A DNA stretch of 21,613 nt from a virus. The notes under the pieces are model-generated. The model was not told where the DNA came from and did no database searches. It saw nothing but the letters and a program-made list of their open reading frames with translations. The stretch's first letter is position 1. Each line of letters opens with the position of its first letter. This document shows positions 1 through 12,000 of this stretch, in pieces. The stretch spans positions 1 through 21,613 of IMG/VR virus record IMGVR_UViG_3300017967_000264. The stretch is one strand, 5' to 3'. Both the position numbers and the translations under genes were made by a program.

Positions 1-3000
1 ATTTTCACAAGAAATAATAGAACATTCTATAAACTTGGTTTGTTTGTAGGATATAATGACAGAGATCTTGTTGAAGGAACTTTTGGTGTTCCAGGATTCT
101 CCAGGTCATTAGAAGAAGTTTCAATTGGTTCTTCAGTCATCAGTGTAGATTCTACCATTGGATTTGGTCAAACTGGAGAACTTAACGTTAGTGGAAATGT
201 TATAACATATCAAAATAAGAGTATTAATCAATTCTTTGATTGTGTTGGTGTTACCAGTGCGATTTCTCTTGGTGAAGGTGTCAGAGCAAATGAAGTTATC
301 TTCGGTTATGAAAATGGAGATACCAGCAAAAGGGTAGAACTTCGTGTAACTGGAGTACTTTCAGACTTTGAAGCACTTGAAGATATTCCTTTGATGGAAG
401 TTGGTGAGGAAATTTTTGTAAGAAATATTGGGGAAATCATTGAAAACCCAATTGGTGAAAAAACATTCAAAGAATCATTTGCAAATTCTTGGTTGTATAA
501 TACCAGTACAAGACTTGCAGTTGATTCAATTCAAGGTAGTACTTTTATCCTTTCAACTGACGTCATTGATAAATCATTCCTTAAAGTTGGCGATAGTGTT
601 GATATTGTTGTTGGTAGCAGCAATGTTGTTTCTCATCCAAATGCAATCGTTGATAATATTAACTTTGCAAATAGGGAAGTTACATTAACCAACCTGGGAG
701 CATTTGTACCACTTGCTGGCGTTTCTTATTCAATAAGAAGAAATATTGTTAAGGTAACTAGTGCAACATCTAATTTAAAATTAGGAAATGACAAGTACAT
801 TGCAAACACTCTCAACGTCTATACCGATGATAAGAATGAGTATGGATATGTTGCCTCCCATTCTCTGCCAGGATATCAAATCGTAGATGAAATTGTAGAA
901 TCAAAACTATCCGATGGATCTGTAAATAATCTAGAAGAATATGATTCTGCAAAGTTAACTTATAAAACTATTAAGTTCCCATCTGCAGTAAGATTCATTG
1001 ATGGTGATGAGATTGTCTACACTGCAACTAATCCTCTGAAAGGATTGGAGTCTGGTGGTTTTTATTATGTAAAACTTGTAGATACGAATAAAATTCGCGT
1101 ATACTCATCAAAATCAAGAATCAAAGGTGATGAGTATGTAGAGTTGCTTCCTGCAGACAATACTTCAGGTGAGCACATATTCACTCTGAAGCGTCACGAG
1201 AATAGGTTTATATCACAAAATAATATTTTTAGAAAGTTTCCGATTAAACAATCTCTAAGTAGTGTAAAAGAAAGTGATAGAAATATTGGTAATGTTGGAA
1301 TCTTAATCGATGGTGTTGAGATTTCTTCTCCACAATCTAGAGATAAGATTTATTGGGGTCCATTAGAGAAATTTGATGTCCTTAATGGTGGTTCTGGATA
1401 TGATGTAATCAATCCACCAAACATTAGGATAGGAATTGGATCAGGAACTCAGGCATATGTTGAACCTGTAGTTATTGGTAGTGTAAAAGATGTTATTGTA
1501 GACCCACAAAATTTTGATATTGATAATGTTCTTTCTATCAGTCTTTCTGGTGGTAATGGATCTGGATGTGTCTTACAACCAGTTGTTGGTGATAGATTCA
1601 GAGAACTTCTGTTTGACAGTCGTCCAATTAGTCTTGGTGGTGGTGTCGATATTGTTGATGAAACGATTACTTTCAGAGAACCGCATAATTTATTCACAGG
1701 TCAATCTCTAATTTACAATCAGAATGGAAATAATCCAATCAATATTGGAAATGCATATGATACTAATAATATAACTACAGGAACACTTGGTAGTGGTGAT
1801 GAATATGCTATCAGCGTAGTAAATAGCAGCACCATTAAACTGCACAAATCTAGAGCAGAAGCACTTGCAGGAATCAATACTATTGGATTCTCAACTGCAA
1901 CTGCTGCAGCTGGAATTCACAAATTTAGAACTTTATCCAAAAAGAATCTTAGACAGGTAAAAGTTTTAGAATCTGGTTCTGGGTATGCCCACAGAAAATT
2001 AAGAGTTAAGACTGCAGGAGTTTCCACTGCATACAATACTATTGAATTTCCAAATCATGGATTTAAGACTGGTGAGACTGTAACATATTCCAAAGAAACC
2101 TTTGCTGGATTAACAACCACCACTAGTGAAATTTCTATTGTCGGTTTACATACAGAAAATCAATATTCAATATACAAAGTTGATGACAACAGATTTAAAT
2201 TAATCAATGTTGGTGTTTCTGGAACAGTAACAACAGATTTGGTAAGAAACAAGTTTGTAGATTTTGTGGGATTTGGAACCATTGATGGATATCATGTGTT
2301 CAAGTATCCAGAAATTAAAGTAGTTGCAAATGTTTCTTTTGGTGCTACTACTGGAGAGTTTGTATTCACACCAATTGTAACGGGAGAAGTCTCAGATGCA
2401 TATCTTTATGAGACTGGTAGTGGATATGGATCAACTACATTAAACTTACATAGAAAACCAATAATAACTATTGAAACTGGTTCAAATTCACAACTTGCTC
2501 CTATTATCTTAAATGGTAGAATTGCGGATGTACAAGTTCTTAATAAGGGTAATGGTTATGCAGGTCCACCAGAATTAGTTATTGAAGATACATCAACACC
2601 AGGCGGAACTGGTGCCATATTGAGACCCGTCATGGATGGGGATAGACTTTCTGATATTATTGTAATTAATTCTGGTATTGGATATAGTGCAAATTCTACA
2701 AGTATTTTTGTAAAAGAAAGAGGGTTCGGTGCCAAATTTGATACAAGAGTTAGAGATCTTTCTGTAAATGATGCTGAAAGATTTGCAGACTTCTCAAAAT
2801 CCAAAAACACAAAAATATTCTCAAATCTTTACAAGAATGAGAAAGAAGATAGTCTTGTTTATGGAATTTATGGATACTCCGAAGATTTGGCAGAAAATTA
2901 TGAAGAGCTTGGTGGTTCACACTCACCAATCATTGGATGGGCATATGACGGCAATCCAATCTATGGACCATTTGGATACTCTTCACCATCAGATGTTCAG

Positions 3001-6000
3001 TCTGGTGTTAAGATATTAGATACAAGTTATGAACTAAAATCTGCTTCGGTAGAAGATAGACCTCCCAACTTCAAACCTGGTTTCTTCATCGAAGACTACA
3101 GATACACTGGATCTGGAGATTTAGATAGACATAATGGAAGATTCTGCATAACACCAGATTATCCAAATGGAATCTATGCATACTTTGTTGGTGTTACTAC
3201 AAGTGCAACATCACCAGACTTTGAACCAAAGTATCCATACTTTGTTGGAAATACTTACAAGTCGAATATTATTTCTGAGAACTTTACTTTAGATCATACT
3301 TTCGATTTTAATAACTCAAATCTTGTTAGAAATACTTTCCCATATAACATCAATAAAAAGTATGCTGATTACGATTTTATTAATGAAGGATATGAAGTAT
3401 TCAATCAAGCAAGTGTAGTTAAATCTGTTACACAAGGTGAAGTTGATGATGTTAAGGTTATTGAAGGTGGTCTTAACTATGTTATTGGAGACAGAATAAA
3501 TTTTGATATAGAGGGTGCAAATGGTGCTGGTCTTAGAGCAGAAGTTTCTGAACTAGTTGGTGCTGGAATAACTGCTCTTAATACTATTTTAGACTCCTAC
3601 GAATCATGTGTATTTGAGTGGGATAATGAAAATCAAGTTTCTGCATACTTCAGAGATGGATTTGATTTATTGAATAATGATAGAGTTGTTGTTGGCGGTC
3701 TTTCAACATCAATAACTTCTCTGGTTGGAACGTTCAATATTGGATTTACCACATCTATTGTTTCACTTGCTGGAACAATGATTAATTATAGTTCAACCCC
3801 ATATGGAATAGCAGAAGATATTTTTGTTTCTAGAAGTGTAAATGTTTCTACAGGAACAACCGTCGTAATTCATTCCGAACAAGGAAGTGAAACTGCCATT
3901 GTCCTCAATAACTTTGGTAATGGTGTTTTAAAAATTAAAAGACCAGAACCCGCAGGAGTTGCTCATACACTTGGAAGTAGATTAGAAATTAAAGAAAATA
4001 GATTAACTCTTCCAGTTAAAACTCAGAAGTTTACTTCAAGTTTTAATGACATTGTTTATTTCAATGCAAAAAATGCGGTTGGAGTTGGTACAACTTCTGG
4101 TTCTGCAGTTACAAAATCGTTTAATGTTGGAATTACTACAGTAACTGTTTCTATCCCAACACGCCAAATTTACTTACCAAAACATCCATTCAAAACAGGT
4201 CAAAAGGTAACATATACAAATCCACCAAAACCAGGAACTGCACAAATTGTAGTCGGAGCATCCTCTACTGTTGGTGGAACATTCAATCTTTTAGATGGCA
4301 CAGATCTTTATGTCATCAACAAAGGAGAAAATTACATTGGATTAGTTACAACCGTTGGTTTAACTACATCTGGAAATGGTCTTTACTTCCACAGTGATGG
4401 TGATGACCATAATGAATATAAGTTAGTATCCAATAAAGTACAAGTTACTGGAGATGTAAGCAGAATAGTAACAACTGTAAGTTGTGGAACAACTCATGGA
4501 TTAGAGAATGGTGATACTATTAAACTTGTAGTCAAACCAAATACGATTGTTGGATTGGGAACAACTGCTGCTCTTAGAGTAGAGTTCAATCAGGAAGAAA
4601 GAAAACTTTTAATTAATCCAGTAGGTATTAATTCTTCTAATATCAATATTGCTGATAATACAATTACAATCACCGATCATGGATATAGAACTGGTGATAA
4701 AGTTTACTATGAAAGTGTTGAACCAGCGGCTGGTCTTCATACTGGATCATACTATGTAATTAAGGAGTCTTCGGATAAATTTAAAGTTGCAGAAACTTTA
4801 TATGATGCAATTCCCACCACACAAAATGCTGTCAACATTGTTGGAACGGGAGATACAAATCATAGATTCTCTTTGATAAATCCAGAGATTGATGTAGTTA
4901 AAAATAGTGACCTTCAATTTGACTTAAGTCACGAATCTCTTGATGGATTTAAACTTAAGATATTCAGAGAAGGCAATTTTATTAATGAATATACTTCATC
5001 CTATGATGAGAATGGTTTCAATGTAATCGGTGTTGGAACTGTTGGTGTTGGTACAACTGGAATTGCAAACTTAACTATTGAGTATTCTGAAAATATTCCT
5101 GATAGATTATTCTATGCACTAGAAAAATCTGGATATATTAGCACTGCAGATACTGATGTACAAAACTACTCACAGATTAATTACATCAACAGCCCATACA
5201 CTGGAACTTATGATGTATTCGGAGTTGGTAGTACTACATTTAATATTTCTCCAGTACAACTCCCAACAGTTTTAAATTATGTTGACACCCAATGTGATGA
5301 GTTAAAATATACAACAAAATCAAGAACAGCACTCAGTGGTTCAATCGCTAACGTCAATATACTTTCGAAAGGATTTAACTTCGAAAGTCTACCAAAGTTT
5401 AGTGATGTTACATCTGAAGAAGGAACTAATGCAAATATTGCAGCAATTTCAACTTCAATTGGAAGAATCAGAAAAGTAAGATTCAAAGATTTTGGATATG
5501 ATTATCCATCAGATAAGACTTTAAGACCTGAAGCGATTGTCCCCCCAGTTATTTCTATCGACAACCTGGATACTATCACCGATGTCAGTATTCAGTTTGG
5601 TGGCGCAAGATACTTATCAGATCCAGATTTAATTCTGTGGAACGATACCAAGAAACAAATTGTAGATTCAACTACGTTTATTGCTCATGCTCCAAATGGT
5701 GCTATTGCAGAAGTAGAGCAACTTGCTCCTATTTTTGGTCTTGAATCTGAACCACATAAGATAATCGCAATTAATAATTCAAATGGTGTTGGTATTTCTT
5801 CCATGACCAGTGGTGATTCTGGTATTGCAACCTGTATTTTAAATACTCCTATTCTTGGATTTACTAGCAAATTATTTGAACCTGGTGATAGAATCTTTGT
5901 TGAAGGTGTTGAATTAATTCCTGGAACTGGTGAAGGATTTAACTCCGCAGATTATGAGTACAAGTTCTTTGAAGTAACTGAGTACAATGATACCAGTCCA

Positions 6001-9000
6001 GCAGTATTGAAATTTAGACTTGTTGGGGAAGATGGAATTGGTCTTAGTACTAATCCAGGAATCGCAAAGACATTCCAGTCTGGATATGCTACGATTATTA
6101 ACAAATCAAATTATCCAATCATTGATGTAAAGCAAGAGAGAGCTAAATTTACTATCAATGAAAAACTCTTCGTTGATACTGGAACTGGTTTCTTTGATAC
6201 TGATTTGGAAGTTTCTCTTGTAAGAGATGATTATATCAAGATAAGAGGTGATTACAACTTAAGAAAATCTGCAAAGATTAAGGGCATTATAAGTGGAGCA
6301 GTTGCTGAGGTAACAAATGTTGATAGAAAGAGAGCGAAGTTTAACATAAGCTACTCATCTAAAGTTGATTTGGGTTGGAGTAATGATATTGGTAAAATTA
6401 ATGAAGATTACCAAGTAACACCTAACAATGATTATTATCAGAATCTCTCTTATTCAATTAAGAGTCCAATAACATGGGATGAATCATCTGGTCCAGTTAA
6501 CAGCATTATTCACCCTGCTGGTTTGAAAAACTTTGTTGATGTTGGAATTACTTCCGTTGCAACCTCTAGAGCAGGTTTAGGTGGAACAACATCTGCAATC
6601 GTTATCTTAGATGTTGTTAATGAAACTAGAGTTGATACAATTAATAACTTCGATAATGCACTTGATGATAGTCCAAGACAAAGTCCAGTTGGCAATTTCT
6701 TACAATCAAATTCTTTACAGATAGAAAACAGGAAACTTACAGACTTTACTGAGTGTAGAACCAATAGAGTTCTTATTCATGATGATATTAGTCCACAATT
6801 CTCAAGCAAAGGTTTCCAAGATATATTTGTGGAACTTGAAGAAATTGAGTTTTCTGAAAATCACAACAGATATCTTGTTCAGGTTGTAGATCCAGACACT
6901 TCAGACATTCAATTATCCGAACTTGTTCTTCAGTCGACTGCTACAGATACCTTCTTGTTTGAAAAGTATAGTAATTATAGCAATAAGCAACTTGGTTCAT
7001 TCAGAGCAGATACTGATGGATTTGGTAGAAAAACCATAATCTTCGATCCTGTTGACCCATATGAAACTGACCATGATATTAAGATTCTGAAGAAATCATA
7101 CCTTTATCAGGCACTTCCTGGTGGTGTTTCTGGAGTTGGAACACAATCCCTTGGTTCTGTAGATGTTATTGGCACATTCACTGCTGGTATTGGTAGTGTC
7201 GGAACAGCATCAAGTATCAAGACTATTGCAGAATTTGATGCAACCGAATTTAATGGTGCATTTGCAAACATTGAAATTTCCGATAGATTTGGTACAGTAG
7301 TCAACTATGTTGAAGCTGCGATTGACTTTGATGGTTCAGATACTTATTTGAGTGAGTATTATTTCGATGCAACTACTCAGTCCTATAGTTATGTACAAAC
7401 AGGAATTCTTAGTGCAACATATGATTCTAATGCAGGAACTGTATCTCTGACTGCAAGGAACAGTGGAATATCTTCCACAGTTCTGTATGATGTTCGTTCC
7501 AATATTGTTGGATTTGGGACAACAACCGCAGGAATTGGAACATATAGATTCTTATTGAACAACCAACCAGCAGGCACAGAATTAAGTGCTAGATTAGAGT
7601 CTACTGTTGGATTTGGAACAACTGTAGTAAGAATTGGTTCTTATGATATAAATTCAATTTCTGCAGTTAATTCAATTGTTCGGGTTTCTGCTGGTCAGTC
7701 ATCAGCAATACATCAAGTTAACATCCTTGCAAACGATCAAGATTCTGAATTGTTTGTAACTCAAGGACCATTTTCACCAACAAACAATACTACCGGTATT
7801 GGAACCTTTGGTGGAGAAATTATTGGTTCTAACTTCCATTTGAATTTCTATCCAGATTCTGGATATGATGTAGAAACTCAAGCGTTTGGTGAAGTTCTCT
7901 ATAGAGGAATGGATTTTGATAACCAAGCAAATCCACTTGAATATGGTCCTGCTTCTCAATTAGTATTATTATCCGCATTTGACGGTTTAAATGGATTGAG
8001 AGCAAACAGAGTTAACTTCACACTTAAGCATGAAGGTGACCCAATCTATACTAAGATTTTCGATCCTTCAAATACATCCATTATAGATTATGCAACGGGA
8101 ATTTTCAGTTATCCAAATCACTTCTTCAATACTGGTGAAGAATTAATCTATACACCAGAAGCAACATTTGTTGGTGTTGGCAAATCTGCAATGGGTATTG
8201 GTAGCACTGAAAACTATCTTGGTATTGTTACTGATAGACTTCCAGAAAGAGTTTATCCAATTGCACTTACTCCAGATACTTTCCAATTAGCAACTAAACC
8301 AGAATGGGCAAGAGAAGCTGCTTCATCTGCTGGAGTGAGTGGAAATGTTGGTATTGCTATCACATTTACTGATGCTGGACTTGGAAATTCTCATGAACTT
8401 GAATTTACTAAGAAGTTGACAAAGACTGTTGTTGCACTTGACGGTATCGTGCAGCAACCAATTGCCTTTACGCCAATCAACCATCTGTTAGAAAACAACA
8501 ATGGAGGTATTACTGCTGGTATTTCAACTTTCAATCTTAGTGGTATTTCTTCGGTTCAACCAAGAGACCTTCTTAGAATTGATGATGAATACATGAAGGT
8601 TGTTGAAGTTGGACTTAGCACTAATGTTAATGGTCAACTTCTTGGTCCAATCAATGGAATTATTGCTGCAGGTGCTGCTGCAACATACCCAACTGTATCT
8701 GTTGTTCGCGGAATCGTTGGTTCTGCAGCAACTACTCACACTGATGGCGCAGAGGTCAGAATTTACAGAGGTGCAATTAACATTGTTAAGAATGAAATCT
8801 TCTTCGTTGATCCTCCAAAAGGAAACTCTAGAGCAAGAAGAAATTCTTCAAATCTTCCTTATGTTAAGGCAGAATACACTGGCAGAACCTTCTTGAGATC
8901 GAATTATGATACCAATATGCTCTTCGATGATATTTCGGATAGTTTCACTGGTATTGCTAAAACCTACACTACAACCATTGAAGGAATCAATACTTCTGGT

Positions 9001-12000
9001 GTTCAACCTGGTAATGGAATCCTGTTCATTAATGGTGTTTTCCAGACACCATCAACTCTCAACAACGCTGGAAACAATTATGTTTTCGAGAGAGACACCT
9101 CTGCAGGTATTTCTAGTGTTGTATTTACTGGTATCACTTCAACCAATGGTCTTCCCATTCAATCTGAGTTTGATATCAACCAGAATCAGATTCCAAGAGG
9201 TGGTTTGGTAGTTTCCCTTGGTTCGACACCTGGTCTTGGTTATGCACCTCTTGTAGGTGCTGTGGTTAAGGCAGAAAAAGATTCTTCTGGAACTATCACA
9301 GATATTGTTGGCATCAATACTTGGACTAGACCTGTTTCTATAAGCACGGCAACGTATAATAAGATTTCTGGAATTCTTGAGGTTGAAACTGTTGAACCAC
9401 ACAATCTTAGAAATGGTGATAGTGTAAAATTAGTTGGTCTCGCATTTACCTGCCCAAGTGGTTCTGGTATTACAACTACAATCTTCCCAGATCATGATCG
9501 CGCTCTTGCATTGTTTAATGTTGTTGATGCAAACAAAGTCAATGTTCTTGTTGGACCAAGCACAATTACACATTACTACACGGGTGATGGTGAAATTTAT
9601 AGACATTATAATTTAAATTTCGGTTCTGGATATAGATCACCAGTTTCTATCGCAGTTACTGATAGAGCATATGAGCATAGATTTGTAAGAGCAGGTATAA
9701 ATTCAACTTTTGATGGTAGTGGTAACACCTATTCAATCACTAATGCTAAATTCACTTCACATACAGGTGAACTTCAAGTAACAATTGATGGACATGGATT
9801 AACAACTGCAGATACTGTTGGATTCGATACTGGTTCAATCGTATTCAGATGTTCTGATGATGATTTCTTCACAGAACAAGTTTATCCAAGACCTACAGAT
9901 CCAGCAGCAGGAGTTAATCTTTCCATTGCTTCTACGACAGTAAACACTTTAACTGTTAATGTTGGTCCAGCTGGTGGTGGTGGAACGGGTGCTGTTGTTG
10001 AGGCAGTAGTCGGTGCTGGAGGAACTTTGGCACTCAATATTGTTAATGGTGGTACTGGATATATCAATCCTATTATTGAGATTCCAGAACCAAATTATGA
10101 AAATATGCCTGTTACTGGTGTTTCTAGACTTGGTGTTGGTGCTACAACGGAGACTGGTAAGAACTTACTTCTCAACTTGACAGTTGGTGCCGCTGGCACA
10201 AGTAATGTCGGTATTGGTTCAACATTATTCTCAATTGAGTCATTCAAGATTGCTAGAAATGGATATGGATTCCAACCTGGAGATGTTGTAAAAGTTGTTG
10301 GTCTTGTTACTGCTAAGGATTATACTGCACCAATTGCCGATTTCCAAGTTGAAATCACACAAACCTTCAATGATTTCTTCTCATCTTGGTCATTCGGTGA
10401 AATGGATTACATTGATAGTATTGCTGGTTATCAAGACGGAAATAGAAAGAGATTCCCACTCTTCTATAATGGTGAATTGTTAGCATTTGAAATTGATCCA
10501 GCAGCAAGACTTTCTAGCGCAATTGATTTAGATGCAGTTCTTGTTATCTTTGTAAACGGTGTTCTTCAAACTCCAGGATATGCATACCAGTTCCTTGGAG
10601 GAACATCATTTACGTTTACTGAGGCACCAAAGGTTAACGACAGAGTAGATATTTTCTTCTATGTCGGTCAGAATGGAATTGACGTTGGAATTACGACAGT
10701 TAGAGAAACTATTAAAGTTGGTGATGATGTTTTTGTTAGAAGACATCCAGGTCTTCCACTAACTGTAGACCAAATTGAGCAAAGAACTATCTCAGAAATT
10801 CTTGGTTCTGATACAGTTGAAACTGCAATTTACACTGGTCCTGGTGTAAATCAAAATGATTTCAAACCATTCTATTGGACAAAGCAGAAGAAAGACAAGT
10901 TTGTAAAGGGTGATGTTATTTACAAAACCAGAGCATCCCTTGAACCAAGAATTTTCCCAACTGCAAAGGTTATTGGTGATGTTAACACTAATAGTGATCA
11001 AATATTCGTTGATAATGCACAGTTCTTTGATTATGACGAAGTCATCTATGATTTGAATATCAATACATTTGAATTTGATGCCTTTATGGTGGATTCTTTT
11101 GAACCAGTATCTGCTGCGTTTACTGCTACAGTCAGTGCTGCTGGAACTGTTACATCTATTCAAATTCTTGATGGTGGTAGTGGATATACTGGATCTACGG
11201 TTGACCTCAAATTCTCTGCACCAAGAGTTATTGGTGTTGGAGTTGGAACAACGGCAACAGGAACTGCAACCGTTGGAACTGGTGGATCAATCACATCAGT
11301 AACACTGACTAACCCAGGAATGGGTTATACAAATGCTACAAACCAGGCAATTGTACCTCAAATTATTACAGAAGTTCCTACTGCAATCAGAGAAACTATT
11401 GGTGGTATTTCAAATGTTCAAGGATTTACTGGAATTATTACTGGTATTGGAGAAACAACCAACGGTAGTGGTCAAAAAGCAATTAAATTCTTCTTCTCGG
11501 CATTAAAAGATTACACTCCTTCTGGAGAATCTGAACTTGCATCTGATGCTTTAGATTTACAAGTAGGATATCCAATCATTGTTTCAAATACTAAGGTTGG
11601 ACATGGAGTAACTTCCGTATATGATTCTGATAATGCAGTTGTTTCCATTGGAACAACATTCCTTGATAACATCTATATTGTTGATTCAATCTTCAGTGTT
11701 GGACCAATTGGAGTCCTGACTTGTAATGTTCACAATGCAACTAATTTAACTGGCATTGGTTCAACAGGAAACTTTGACGAATATAATGCAGGTCTTACAA
11801 CTTCTCTTGGAACATTCTCTTGGGGAAGGATATACAACTTCAACCAAAGAACCAATCCAATTTCAATTGGTGTTACTGGATTGACAATTGATTCTGGTTT
11901 ATCTACATTCCCAACAATTCAAAGAAGAGGCAATTTTGGTGAGTCTAAGACTGGAGCAGTTCGTTCCAGAAAACCAATTGCGGATCCAAATATTGTACAG

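Larger units (their letters stand above)
1381..11328 (+). repeat. GGSGY-type beta repeats in the giant protein
   Basis: A short unit of the form 'v-v-(n)GGSGY-x-x-P-x-v-x-i' recurs. Clear copies are at 1381-1401, 1969-1986, 2416-2427, 2539-2559, 2668-2685, 3460-3480, 9619-9633, 10045-10062, 11170-11187 and 11311-11328. Weaker ones lie near 5356, 5491 and 5596. Copies often follow a 'G-x-I-x-x-V' strand and precede an aliphatic strand, suggesting a small beta-hairpin repeat. The same unit appears in the two downstream genes at 12726-12749, 12849-12869, 19260-19280 and 19401-19418. Confidence 0.75.

Noticed and set aside
40-42. TTG as the start of the giant gene
   Set aside because: The same frame is open upstream to base 1 with sequence of the same character and there is no ribosome site, so this is an internal Leu codon.
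4081-5060. Recurrent short Gly/Val/Thr strings (GVGTT, GIGST) as a nucleotide repeat array or CRISPR
   Set aside because: They share amino-acid pattern, not DNA identity, and have no regular spacing. They are part of the protein's beta repeats.
7647-7654. TATAAATT, one mismatch from a late promoter
   Set aside because: It is inside the giant gene, far from any gene start; expected by chance in AT-rich DNA.
9696-9703. TATAAATT, one mismatch from a late promoter
   Set aside because: It is also deep inside the giant gene with no gene start downstream within 2 kb.
10792-11163. Minus-strand open frame of 123 codons
   Set aside because: It is antisense to a conserved block of the giant protein. 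Its Cys/Asn/Ser/Ile-rich product is typical of an antisense shadow, and it has no neighbouring minus-strand gene.
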